The notes beneath the pieces were generated by a model, which worked only from the letters and a program-made list of their open reading frames with translations, ran no database searches and was not told where the DNA came from. From Bacillota bacterium (GTDB lineage Bacteria > Bacillota > Clostridia > Christensenellales > Aristaeellaceae), in contig JAEZTD010000028.1 of assembly GCA_023443705.1 (NCBI GenBank), positions 1-13,695 of the forward strand: a stretch of 13,695 bases of DNA, read 5' to 3'. Shown here piece by piece: positions 1-6,689 of the stretch. The position numbers were made by a program, and so were the translations under genes. The first letter of the stretch is position 1; the number at the start of each line of letters is the position of its first letter.

Positions 1-1508
1 ATACCAACCCCACCAAGGAGGATTCGGTGTTCGTCGAGAACATCGAAAAGGACATCAAGTGGCTGGGCTACCAGTGGGACGCCCTCTACTTCGCGTCCGA
101 CTTTTTCGAAAAGCTCTACGAGATCGCCTGCGATCTGATCAAAAAGGGCGTCGCCTATGTGGACGACCAGACCGCCGAAGAGATGCGGTTGAGCCGCGGT
201 ACGCTGACGAAGCCCGGCGTCAACAGCCCCTACCGCGACCGCTCCGTCGAGGAGAACCTGGACCTGTTCCGCCGGATGCGCGCGGGCGAGTTCCCGGACG
301 GCGCGCGGGTGCTGCGGGCCAAGATCGACATGGCGTCGCCAAACGTTCTGATGCGCGACCCGACGCTCTACCGCATTCTGCGCCACCACCACCACAAGAC
401 CGGCGACGCGTGGTGCATCTACCCGATGTACGATTTCCAGCATCCGCTGCAGGACGCGCTCGAGGGCGTGACCCACTCGCTGTGCTCGCTGGAGTACGAG
501 ATCCACCGCCCGCTGTACGACTGGGTGGTGCGCGAGGCGGGGTTTAAGAACCCGCCGCGCCAGATCGAGTTCGCGCGGCTCAACCTGACCCGAACGGTCA
601 TGTCCAAAAGGCTCCTTCGCCGGCTCGTCGAGGAAAACCGCGTCTCCGGCTGGGACGACCCGCGCATGCCCACGCTGGCGGCCATGCGCCGCCGGGGCTA
701 TCCGCCGGAGGCCATCGGCGATTTCCTTTCCCGCGTGGGCGTGGCGAAGGCCGATTCCACCGTGGAGGGCGCGCTGCTTGAACACTGCGTGCGCGAGGCG
801 CTGGGCGAAACCGCGCCCCGGGCGATGGCGGTACTCGACCCAATCGAGGTGATCGTCACCAACTGGCCGGAGGGAAAAGTCGACGCGGTCGAAATGGAGA
901 ACCACCCCGACCACCCGGAGATGGGCAGCCGCACGCTCAACTTTACCGGCAGGCTGTTCATCGAGCGGGAGGATTTTCAGGAGAACCCGCCGCCGAAGTT
1001 CTTCCGGCTGGCCCCCGGCCGCGAGGCGCGGCTGAAGGGCGCGTACATCATTAAGTGCGAGGGCGTCGAGAAGGACGAAAACGGCGACGTGAAGCGCCTC
1101 GTCTGCACGGTGGACCTCGACTCCCGCTCCGGCAGCGAGGGCGCGAACCGCAAGGTCAAGGCTACGCTGCACTGGCTGAGCGCCGAGGACGCGGTGCCCT
1201 TCGAGGCGCGGCTCTACGAGCCGATCCTCTTAGACGACGAACCCGCCGAGGAGATCGAGATCGACGAGGACGGCGCGGAGGTCGAAAAGGCCTCGAAGGA
1301 CTTCATGGACCGGCTGAACCCGGAAAGCCTCGTCGTGCGCGGCGGTGCGCTGTGCGAGAGGACCATCGCCGAGGCCCCGGTGGGCGCGCGCTTCCAGTTC
1401 CTCAGGCTGGGCTACTTCGCAAAGGACCCGGACGCAGCCGAAAGCCGCCCGGTCTACAACCGCGTGGTGCCGCTCAAGGACAGCTGGCAGAAGGCGCAGA
1501 AAAAGTAA
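1..1508 (+). CDS. glnS: Glutaminyl-tRNA synthetase, 5' end missing
   Basis: This class I aminoacyl-tRNA synthetase attaches glutamine to tRNA-Gln in the cytoplasm, using ATP. The reading frame is open from the first base. The first complete codons read TNPTKED, which normally follow the HIGH-containing N-terminus, so about 50-60 residues lie off the left edge. About 501 residues are visible, against roughly 550 for full-length GlnRS. The GlnRS-specific block WCIYPMYDF, followed by DALEGVTHSLCSLE, lies at visible residues ~138-162. The KMSKS-type loop VMSKR is near residue 200. The C-terminal half carries the anticodon-binding beta barrels, including HWLSAEDAVPFEARLYEP, and FQFLRLGYF near the end. 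The GTG at position 27 is internal, not the start. The nearest downstream gene is a MATE exporter 356 bp away. Many Bacillota instead make Gln-tRNA through GluRS and GatCAB, so GlnRS is informative about lineage. The identification is firm; only the start is unknown. Confidence 0.95.
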   Translation, partial: TNPTKEDSVFVENIEKDIKWLGYQWDALYFASDFFEKLYEIACDLIKKGVAYVDDQTAEEMRLSRGTLTKPGVNSPYRDRSVEENLDLFRRMRAGEFPDGARVLRAKIDMASPNVLMRDPTLYRILRHHHHKTGDAWCIYPMYDFQHPLQDALEGVTHSLCSLEYEIHRPLYDWVVREAGFKNPPRQIEFARLNLTRTVMSKRLLRRLVEENRVSGWDDPRMPTLAAMRRRGYPPEAIGDFLSRVGVAKADSTVEGALLEHCVREALGETAPRAMAVLDPIEVIVTNWPEGKVDAVEMENHPDHPEMGSRTLNFTGRLFIEREDFQENPPPKFFRLAPGREARLKGAYIIKCEGVEKDENGDVKRLVCTVDLDSRSGSEGANRKVKATLHWLSAEDAVPFEARLYEPILLDDEPAEEIEIDEDGAEVEKASKDFMDRLNPESLVVRGGALCERTIAEAPVGARFQFLRLGYFAKDPDAAESRPVYNRVVPLKDSWQKAQKK

Positions 1509-1510
1509 AA

Positions 1511-1540
1511 GGCGCTGAAATCCGATGGCGCTGAAATCCG
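1511..1540 (+). repeat. Short tandem direct repeat after glnS
   Basis: GGCGCTGAAATCCG occurs at 1511-1524 and again at 1527-1540, giving a 16-nt period. Only the second copy has a partner: GCGCTGAAA (1528-1536) pairs perfectly with TTTCAGCGC (1550-1558) to form the first hairpin of structured element A. The first copy may be a slippage duplication, or a competing 5' strand for the same hairpin. Confidence 0.75.
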
Positions 1541-1836
1541 CTTCGCGTCTTTCAGCGCGTGGGAACGGGGGCTTCTGCGCTCGCCTGAACCGCTAAAGCG
1601 TTTCGGGCGGCTCGCTGACTTGCGGAATCGTTTCTTCCACCAGTGTGAGCACTGGCTCCAGTAACCGTTCCCGGCGCGCATGTCGCCGGGGACGAGTGAA
1701 GCAGAGCGTCGGGGTTGCCGTAGTTCAGCACGCATTGTAGTGCAGCGCGCATGTCGCCGGGAACGATTCAAGTGGGATGCGGCGGATACATGCAAACTGA
1801 GTTTCTTTGAAAATGCCCGCGAAAACGGGCATTTTT
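1527..1836 (+). repeat. Multi-hairpin intergenic element, copy A
   Basis: The 356-bp gap between glnS and the MATE gene is almost filled by ordered hairpins. P1 is 1528-1536 with 1550-1558. P2 is ~1578-1615, whose inner stem is CGC/GCG with GAA/TTTC. P3 is CCAGTG/CACTGG at 1640-1655. P4 is an 11-bp stem with one wobble at 1666-1676 with 1684-1694, loop CGCATGT. A partial second P4 lies at 1745-1766. The segment ends in an intrinsic-terminator hairpin at 1811-1836. The stretch 1561-1705 aligns end to end with 4713-4856 (copy B), sharing CGCCTGAA, GCGG, CTGAC, CCACCA, ACTGG, CGTTCC and CGCCGG in order. The function is unknown. It has no convincing ORF. It may be a structured RNA, a 3'-UTR element or a MITE-like repeat. 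Confidence 0.65.
1811..1836 (+). terminator. Intrinsic terminator hairpin before the MATE gene
   Basis: AAATGCCCG (1811-1819) pairs with CGGGCATTT (1826-1834) around a short A-rich loop. The stem is GC-rich at the top with an A run before and five T after, a classic Rho-independent terminator that could work in both directions. It lies 302 nt after the glnS stop and only 28 nt before the MATE start, so no promoter fits between it and the MATE gene. It either ends the glnS or element-A transcript with read-through, or works as an attenuator in the MATE leader. Confidence 0.8.
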
Positions 1837-1864
1837 CGACTGCAAGAGAATACGAGGTATTTCC

Positions 1865-3271
1865 ATGGCTTCACTGAAAAGGGATTTTACCGAGGGCAAC
1901 ATCCTCCGCCACTTGATCCGGTTCGGCGCGCCGTTTCTCCTGTCCAGCTTCCTGCAGGCGCTGTACAACGTGACGGACATGTGGGCGGTGGGCAACTTCT
2001 CCACCGTGCAGGCGCAGGCGGGCGTGACCAACGGCGGGCAGATCACAAACGTGGTGGTCATGATTGTAGCGGGGCTCACGGTGGGCGGAACGATTCTCGT
2101 CGGGCAATACTACGGCGCAAAACGGGAAAAAGACGTGTCCGAGACCATCGGCACGCTGTTTTCGGTGCTGGCGCTGTCTGCGCTCGCGTTCTCGGCGCTG
2201 ATCATCGCGTTCGCGAACCCGATCCTCCGGATGATTCAGACGCCGGAGACTGTCATGGACGAGGCGCGGGCTTATCTGATCATCTGCATGCTGGGCAACG
2301 TGTTCGTGTTCGGCTACAACGCGGTGGCGGCGGTACAGCGCGGTTTGGGCGACTCCGTGTGGCCGATGATCTTCGTTGGCATCGCCGCCGTGGTCAACCT
2401 GGTGCTGGACGTCTGGTTCATCAAGGGTCTGGGGATGGGCGCGGCGGGCGCGGCCTGGGCGACCATCGCGGCGCAGGGACTGAGCGTTCTGATGGCGGCG
2501 GCATACCTTTCCAGAAGTAAATTTCTCTTCGACTTCAAGTGGCGCAGCTTTCGGATCCGCGCGGACAAACTGCGCATGATCTTAAAAATCGGCCTGCCCA
2601 GTTCCGCGCAGTCGCTGGTGGTGAGCGTCTCGTTCCTCGCGATGACGGCGCTGACCAACGGCTTCGGCGATACCGCGTCGGCGGCGGGCGGCGTGGTGGG
2701 CAAGCTCAACAGCTTCGGCATACTGCCGATCCTGGCCATCCAACAATCGATCTCGGCCATCGCCGCCCAGAACATCGGCGCGGGTGGATACGACCGGGCG
2801 CTGGACGCGCTCAAAAAGGGCATTCTTTTCTCGCTGGCCGTGGGCGCCATCGTATTCACCGTGGTGCAGCTGATTCCGGGGGAATTGGTGTCGCTGTTCT
2901 CGAACGACGCCAAGGTCATCGCGGACGGTACGGTTTACCTGCGCTCGTTCAGCTTTGACTACCTGCTGGTGCCGTTCGTGTTCTCCTTCGGCGGGCTCGT
3001 GATCGCCTCCGGACACACGATGTTCTCGCTGGTGATGGCGATGCTGACCTCGATCGTACTCCGGATCCCCGCCGCCTGGCTTCTGTCCCAGTCGATGGGC
3101 CTCGCGGGCGTGGGCCTCGGCGCGCCGGTCGCGACGGTGGGCGCCAGCTTCCTGGGCCTGTGGTTCGTGCTTTCGGGCCGATGGAGGGACAACCGCACCG
3201 GCATCCGGGCGGCGAAAGCGCCGGCCTTCGCGCCCGGCGCGGAGAGCCCGACGGAGGCAGATGCCTCATAA
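1865..3271 (+). CDS. MATE-family multidrug/cation exporter
   Basis: This is an inner-membrane antiporter of the MATE family, which exports drugs, toxins or metabolites in exchange for Na+ or H+. The 468 residues match the usual 440-480. About twelve hydrophobic segments can be seen, in two related halves. The first half opens with LIRFGAPFLLSSFLQALYNV and TDMWAVGNF, typical of MATE helix 1-2. The second half restarts near residue 240 with ILKIGLPSSAQSLV. The conserved segment VVGKLNSFGILPILAIQQSI follows. The hydrophilic tail after residue ~445 is short and alanine/proline-rich. The ATG at 1865 has a GAGG Shine-Dalgarno at 1854-1857 with 7-nt spacing. An intrinsic terminator just upstream and another just downstream (3319-3355) mark it as a single-gene unit. 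The substrate cannot be deduced from sequence. Confidence 0.93.
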   Translation: MASLKRDFTEGNILRHLIRFGAPFLLSSFLQALYNVTDMWAVGNFSTVQAQAGVTNGGQITNVVVMIVAGLTVGGTILVGQYYGAKREKDVSETIGTLFSVLALSALAFSALIIAFANPILRMIQTPETVMDEARAYLIICMLGNVFVFGYNAVAAVQRGLGDSVWPMIFVGIAAVVNLVLDVWFIKGLGMGAAGAAWATIAAQGLSVLMAAAYLSRSKFLFDFKWRSFRIRADKLRMILKIGLPSSAQSLVVSVSFLAMTALTNGFGDTASAAGGVVGKLNSFGILPILAIQQSISAIAAQNIGAGGYDRALDALKKGILFSLAVGAIVFTVVQLIPGELVSLFSNDAKVIADGTVYLRSFSFDYLLVPFVFSFGGLVIASGHTMFSLVMAMLTSIVLRIPAAWLLSQSMGLAGVGLGAPVATVGASFLGLWFVLSGRWRDNRTGIRAAKAPAFAPGAESPTEADAS

Positions 3272-3318
3272 TCGCATTGAAATGAAGGATTTCCTTCTGT
3301 TAAAATTCATTTTTTGAA

Positions 3319-3355
3319 AAAATCCGCGGGTTTCTGGCAGGAATCCGCGGATTTT
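3319..3355 (+). terminator. Intrinsic terminator after the MATE gene
   Basis: AAAATCCGCGG (3319-3329) pairs with CCGCGGATTTT (3345-3355). The loop is 15 nt, and the A/T flanks could serve either strand. A smaller hairpin, GAAGG/CCTTC, sits at 3287-3300 just after the MATE stop and is followed by a T-rich run, so there may be two tandem terminators. The remaining bases before the aminotransferase are AT-rich. They probably hold its promoter, but I see no clear -35/-10 pair. Confidence 0.8.
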
Positions 3356-3428
3356 CATAGAATAAAATAACCTGCGCTGCATAATGAGGTGCGGCGATCC
3401 TGCCAGAATGTTGAAAGAAGGTAAATGC

Positions 3429-4628
3429 ATGTCCCTGACGCTGTCCAGACGCTGCCTGAACATCGCCCCGTCCGTGACGCTGGGCATAGACGCCCGAGCA
3501 AAGGCGCTCATCGCCGCCGGCGAAAACGTCATCGGCCTCGCCGCCGGTGAGCCGGACTTTGACACGCCAGAGTACATCCGTGACGCCGCAAAGTATGCGC
3601 TGGACCACGGCATGACCCGATATACCCCCGCTTCCGGCACGGTAAAGCTGCGGGAGGCCATCGCAAAAAAGCTGAAGGACGAGAACGGCCTCTCCTATAG
3701 CCCCGCGGAAATCATCGTGACCAACGGCGCGAAGCACGCGCTCTTTGGCGCGCTGGCCGCGATCATCGACCCCGGCGACGAGGTGCTGCTGCCCGCGCCG
3801 TGCTGGGTCAGCTACCCCGAAATGGTGCAGATGAACGACGGCGTGTCCGTCATGGTGCCCGGCCGCGAGGAGGACGGCTTCCTCGTCAGCGCGGCGCAGC
3901 TTCGCGACTACGTCACCCCCCGCACCAAAGCGCTGATCCTGAACTCCCCCAACAACCCCAACGGCTGCGTGTGGCCCAAGGAGATGCTGGAGGACATCGC
4001 GAAGCTGGCGGTGGAAAAGGGCTTCTTCGTGATCTCCGACGAGATCTACGAAAAGCTGATCTACGAGGGCGAACACGTGTCCATCGCGTCGCTTTCCCCG
4101 GAGATCAAGGCGCAGACCATCGTCGTCAACGGCCACTCCAAGGCCTATGCGATGACCGGCTGGCGCGTCGGCTACGCCGCGGGCCCCAAGGACATCATTG
4201 CCGCGATGGGCGCGCACCAGAGCCACGCCACCTCGAACCCGAACTCCGTCGCCCAGCACGCCGCGATGGCGGCGCTGGCCTCCGGGGAGGAGATCATCGC
4301 CGCGATGGCGAAGGAATTCGACGTGCGCAGAAAGCTGATGGATGCCCTGATCCAAGAAATTGACGGCCTCCACGCGCTGATGCCCAAGGGCGCGTTCTAC
4401 ACGATGCTCAACGTCTCCGGCGCCTTCGGGCGGGCGCTGCCCGGCGGCAAAAAAATTGAGACCGCCGAGGACTTCGCGGAGCAGCTTCTGGACGCGGTCA
4501 AGGTGGCCGTGGTGCCCGGCACCGCGTTTGGCGCGCCGAACCACGTGCGGCTGAGCTACGCAACTTCCCAGGAAAACATCCGGGAGGGCATGGCGCGCAT
4601 CGCTGAATTCATGGGCCTACTCTCCTGA
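3429..4628 (+). CDS. aspB: Pyridoxal-phosphate aminotransferase, aspartate type (AspB-like)
   Basis: This is a fold-type I, class I aminotransferase that most likely interconverts aspartate and 2-oxoglutarate with oxaloacetate and glutamate in the cytoplasm. The 399 residues are the usual length. Visible motifs are GLAAGEPDFDTP (residues 36-47), the cofactor-contact segment NSPNNPNG (172-179), SDEIYE (203-208) with the pyridine-nitrogen Asp204, and GHSKAYAMTGWRVGYAAG (235-252), in which Lys238 forms the Schiff base. Arg374 in HVRLSYA should hold the substrate alpha-carboxylate. Overall wording is close to the subgroup Ib enzyme AspB of Bacillus. I chose ATG 3429 because AAGAAGG lies 7 nt upstream; an in-frame ATG at 3384 lacks such a site. 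The gene stands alone, between the MATE terminator and structured element B. The aspartate preference is family-level inference; a related amino acid substrate is possible. Confidence 0.9.
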   Translation: MSLTLSRRCLNIAPSVTLGIDARAKALIAAGENVIGLAAGEPDFDTPEYIRDAAKYALDHGMTRYTPASGTVKLREAIAKKLKDENGLSYSPAEIIVTNGAKHALFGALAAIIDPGDEVLLPAPCWVSYPEMVQMNDGVSVMVPGREEDGFLVSAAQLRDYVTPRTKALILNSPNNPNGCVWPKEMLEDIAKLAVEKGFFVISDEIYEKLIYEGEHVSIASLSPEIKAQTIVVNGHSKAYAMTGWRVGYAAGPKDIIAAMGAHQSHATSNPNSVAQHAAMAALASGEEIIAAMAKEFDVRRKLMDALIQEIDGLHALMPKGAFYTMLNVSGAFGRALPGGKKIETAEDFAEQLLDAVKVAVVPGTAFGAPNHVRLSYATSQENIREGMARIAEFMGLLS

Positions 4629-4651
4629 GCGGCATCAAAATCCAAAAACAA

Positions 4652-4676
4652 TGACGAGGCCCGGATGGGCCTCGTC
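4652..4676. repeat. Palindromic 25-bp repeat, left copy
   Basis: This 25-bp unit is itself a hairpin, GACGAGGCCC/GGGCCTCGTC around a GGAT loop. It recurs without a mismatch at 4879-4903, so the two copies bracket element B as direct repeats. Read on the minus strand, this copy is followed by ATTGTTTTTGG, so it resembles an intrinsic terminator for transcription coming from ychF. On the plus strand it follows the aminotransferase stop by 23 nt but has no T run. Confidence 0.85.
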
Positions 4677-4678
4677 AA

Positions 4679-4903
4679 GGCATCGAAAAACCCTATGGTT
4701 TTTACGATGCGAAGGAAGGAAACCTGCGTGCGCCTGAAATCCTCACGGATTTCCGAGCGGCGCACTGACCCAAGGTATAGATAGCGCCACCAAGTTGCGT
4801 ACTGGTGGCGCTATCCCGTTCCTGGCGTACACGCCGCCGGGAACGATTGAAACCCCTACGGAGACTTTGTTGATGGTCTGACGAGGCCCGGATGGGCCTC
4901 GTC
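4679..4903 (+). repeat. Multi-hairpin intergenic element, copy B
   Basis: The 339-bp gap between the convergent aminotransferase and ychF genes holds the clearest copy of the family. P1 is GCATCG plus AAAAACC (4680-4692) paired with GGTTTTT plus CGATGC (4697-4710), with one bulged A. P2 has outer stem GTGCGCC/GGCGCAC (4728-4734, 4759-4765) and inner stem GAAATCC/GGATTTC (4736-4742, 4747-4753), separated on the right only by CGAGC. P3 is a perfect 13-bp stem, 4780-4792 with 4803-4815. P4 is CGTTCC/GGAACG (4817-4822, 4840-4845) with GGCG/CGCC inside. The tail GATTGAAAC leads to TCTGACG and the right copy of the palindromic repeat. The function is unknown. Because ychF is convergent, this copy cannot be a leader for a downstream plus-strand gene. 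Confidence 0.7.
4879..4903. repeat. Palindromic 25-bp repeat, right copy
   Basis: This is identical to 4652-4676 over all 25 bases. It is preceded by TC, so it reads TCTGACG plus hairpin. Element C ends the same way at 8173-8194 (TCTGACG plus GGGG/CCCC). The hairpin therefore looks like the natural 3' end of the element, and the left copy would be the extra one. After it comes CTTTATAA, a weak T-rich tail on the plus strand. From here to the ychF stop I see only one small imperfect stem, CCAGCTT/AAGCTGG at ~4927-4947. Confidence 0.8.
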
Positions 4904-4967
4904 GCTTTATAATGAAAGTTTTTGATCCAGCTTTTTTCAACAAGCTGGCCGCCGGAGGCAGTCCCCC

Positions 4968-6065
4968 CTATACGTTGAACCGGAACAGCGTCACGTCGCC
5001 GTCCTTCATCACGTATTCCTTGCCCTCGCTGCGGACGAGGCCCTTCTCCTTGCAGGCGGCCATGGAGCCCTCGCGGACGAGGTCGTCAAAGGCGACGATC
5101 TCGGCACGGATGAAGCCGCGCTCAAAGTCCGAGTGGATCTTGCCCGCCGCGCCGGGGGCCTTGGTGCCCTTTTCAATGGTCCAGGCGCGGACCTCCTTGG
5201 GGCCCGCGGTCAGGAAACTGATGAGGCCCAGGAGCTCGTATCCCAGCGTGACCAGCCGGTCAAGGCCGCTCTTGCCGATGCCCATCTCCTCGAGGAAGGC
5301 CTTTTTCTCCTCCGGCTCCATGCGGGCGATCTCTTCTTCCACCTGGGCGGAGATCACCAGCACCTGCGCGCCCTCTTTTTTCGCGACTTCGCACACCTGG
5401 TCGACCATTTTTTCGGCCTTCTCGTCACCGGCGAGGCCGTCCTCGTTGATGTTAGCGGCGTAGACCACGGGCTTGTCGGTGAGCAGGAACCAGCCCTTGA
5501 CGGCGGCGCGCTGCTCTTTTGTCAGCGGGCAGGTGCGGGCGGACTTGCCCGCGTCCATGTGATGAAGCAGCGCTTCGGCCGCGTCCAGATCGTCCTGCAC
5601 GCTCTTTTCGCCGTTTTTGACCAGCTTTCGCGCCCGCTCGGCGCGCTTCTGGCAGGTTTCGATGTCGGCCAGGATCAGTTCTGTCTCAATGGTTTCAATG
5701 TCCCGGATCGGGTCCACCGAGCCCTCGACGTGGATCACGTTTGCGTCTTCAAAGCAGCGCACCACGTGCACCAGCGCGTCCACCTCGCGGATGTGGGAGA
5801 GGAATTTGTTGCCCAGCCCTTCGCCCTTGCTGGCGCCGCGCACGAGGCCCGCGATGTCGACGAACTCGATCACCGCGGGGGTGTACTTCTCCGGGTGGTA
5901 CATGCCGGCGAGCACGTCCAGCCGGGGATCCGGCACCGCCACCACCCCGGTGTTGGGTTCAATGGTGCAAAAGGGGTAATTTGCCGCCTGCGCGCCCGCG
6001 GCGGTGATCGCGTTGAAAAGCGTGCTCTTGCCGACATTCGGCAGGCCCACGACGCCAAGTTTCAT
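4968..6065 (-). CDS. ychF: Ribosome-associated NTPase YchF/OLA1
   Basis: YchF is an Obg-family P-loop NTPase that prefers ATP. It binds ribosomes and is linked to translation quality and stress responses. The 365 residues match the usual ~363-366. The Walker A/G1 motif GLPNVGKST is at residues 7-15, DIAGLV (G3) is at 70-75, and GEGLGNKFLSHIREVDALVHVVRCF follows. NINEDG near residue 200 replaces the GTP-specifying NKxD, as is typical of YchF. The C-terminal TGS domain includes FLTAGPKEVRAWTI and ends with DVTLFRFNV. I chose ATG 6065 because AAGGA lies 8 nt upstream and the protein then begins MKLGVVGLPN like its relatives. ATG 6074 would add three residues but sits directly against that site. 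The gene is divergent from dnaA across the putative origin and convergent with the aminotransferase. A TATAAT promoter lies just upstream. Confidence 0.95.
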   Translation of the reverse strand: MKLGVVGLPNVGKSTLFNAITAAGAQAANYPFCTIEPNTGVVAVPDPRLDVLAGMYHPEKYTPAVIEFVDIAGLVRGASKGEGLGNKFLSHIREVDALVHVVRCFEDANVIHVEGSVDPIRDIETIETELILADIETCQKRAERARKLVKNGEKSVQDDLDAAEALLHHMDAGKSARTCPLTKEQRAAVKGWFLLTDKPVVYAANINEDGLAGDEKAEKMVDQVCEVAKKEGAQVLVISAQVEEEIARMEPEEKKAFLEEMGIGKSGLDRLVTLGYELLGLISFLTAGPKEVRAWTIEKGTKAPGAAGKIHSDFERGFIRAEIVAFDDLVREGSMAACKEKGLVRSEGKEYVMKDGDVTLFRFNV

Positions 6066-6098
6066 GTTCTTCATCCTTCACACGTTTGTCTTCGTACT

Positions 6099-6127
6099 AT
6101 TATAGACTGTCCCGGCGCGAAATGCAA
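6099..6127 (-). promoter_or_regulatory. Likely ychF promoter
   Basis: On the minus strand a perfect TATAAT -10 box lies at 6104-6099. TTGCAT, a moderate -35 match, lies at 6127-6122 with an optimal 17-bp spacer. The -10 box is 34 bp upstream of the chosen ychF ATG, leaving a short leader with the AAGGA ribosome binding site. Confidence 0.6.
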
Positions 6128-6158
6128 CGGCGGCAGCCCTTGTGCATTCCTGTGGGGG

Positions 6159-6190
6159 CGATTGAAGCCCTCCCGCGGGATTTTTGATGG
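6159..6190 (+). repeat. Fragment resembling the 3' tail of the structured elements
   Basis: The segment from CGATTGAAGCCC to TTTTTGATGG resembles 4845-4876 of element B, where CGATTGAAACCCC leads to TTTGTTGATGG, with several mismatches in between. None of the upstream P1-P4 hairpins is clearly present here. It may be a decayed remnant of a fourth copy, or only a shared tail motif. TCCCGCGGGATTTTT within it could act as a weak terminator. Confidence 0.4.
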
Positions 6191-6239
6191 ATCGAGCTTG
6201 ATGTCGTGCAAAATGATCGGTTCTATTTTCGGCCGGGGT

Positions 6240-6640
6240 GGATCGTTTCGGGACGGCGCCGGGATAAGTCGCCCCCTTATCCACAGCGCGCGGCGGCGCC
6301 GAAAAGCCCACAGGCGGCGCGAAGGGTGACAGCTTCTTTTGTAAAATGTGACGAAATCTCTCTGATTTTGCCGAAAAAAACGCCAAAATCGGTTGTGCTT
6401 CAAAATTTTTATTTATTATAGGAAGAAAAAATTTCAACCCGGCGCATATGGCGTGCATTTCCACAATTTGTGGCGAGAAGGGCCGAATCCTATTAGCCGA
6501 AACATTTAGGCCCCGGAAGCAAATCTAGGAAATATTTCACGTTGTCCGGGCGGTGGAATTTTGGTATAATGGCTCCGATAAGCGCGGAAAATTATCCACA
6601 TCGAATTGCACAACCATGTGGATAGTCCGTTTTTTTTGAT
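6240..6640. other. Putative replication origin segment upstream of dnaA
   Basis: The 612-bp gap between divergent ychF and dnaA has no convincing ORF. It contains perfect DnaA boxes TTATCCACA at 6277-6285 and 6592-6600. A one-mismatch box lies on the minus strand at 6617-6625 (TGTGGATAG), and a weaker ATTTCCACA at 6457-6465 runs into the inverted repeat CCACAA/TTGTGG (6461-6473). An AT-rich stretch at about 6392-6437, including AAAATTTTTATTTATTATA, is a candidate unwinding element. Together with the adjacent dnaA gene this fits a Gram-positive oriC, or one half of a bipartite one (see the cluster at 8243-8344). I do not see a clear DnaA-trio array. Start-site mapping or GC-skew would settle it. 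Confidence 0.65.
6542..6570 (+). promoter_or_regulatory. dnaA promoter (extended -10) with adjacent DnaA boxes
   Basis: TTGTCC (6542-6547), a 17-bp spacer and TATAAT (6565-6570), with the extended -10 TGG just before it, make a near-consensus sigma-A promoter 119 bp upstream of the dnaA start. Two DnaA boxes in opposite orientation (6592-6600 and 6617-6625) lie immediately downstream of the expected start site. This is the arrangement expected for repression of dnaA by its own product. Confidence 0.75.
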
Positions 6641-6689
6641 CGAACGCGCCGACGCGCCTTACCGCCGCTAAAGATTTGGGGGATATGGG

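Noticed and set aside
1709..1744. tRNA-like stretch GCCGTAGTTCAGCA resembling a D-arm
   Set aside because: No acceptor stem, anticodon arm or TTCGAAT-type T-arm can be built around it; it forms only a 4-bp GCAC/GTGC hairpin.
3300..4544. 414-codon open frame on the minus strand opposite the aminotransferase
   Set aside because: It is antisense to a well-supported gene with PLP motifs, and its low-complexity composition is that of a GC-driven shadow frame.
4817..4852. CRISPR-repeat-like sequence: palindrome followed by GATTGAAAC, as in some type I-C repeats
   Set aside because: There is a single copy here, no regularly spaced repeats or spacers and no cas genes. The same position in copies A and C reads GATTCAAG and GATTGATC, so the match is part of the element tail.
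1527..4903. Interpreting the whole element family as riboswitch leaders
   Set aside because: Copy B lies between convergent genes, so it has no downstream plus-strand gene to control. A leader role remains possible only for copy A (MATE) and, more distantly, copy C (dnaN).
5133..6329. 398-codon open frame on the plus strand opposite ychF
   Set aside because: It is a shadow of ychF extending into the origin interval, with no domain or good ribosome binding site.
6078..6464. 128-codon minus-strand frame in the ychF-dnaA interval
   Set aside because: It overlaps the ychF promoter, DnaA box and AT-rich region, and has no family resemblance or credible start signal. It is not rpmH, which is often found there.
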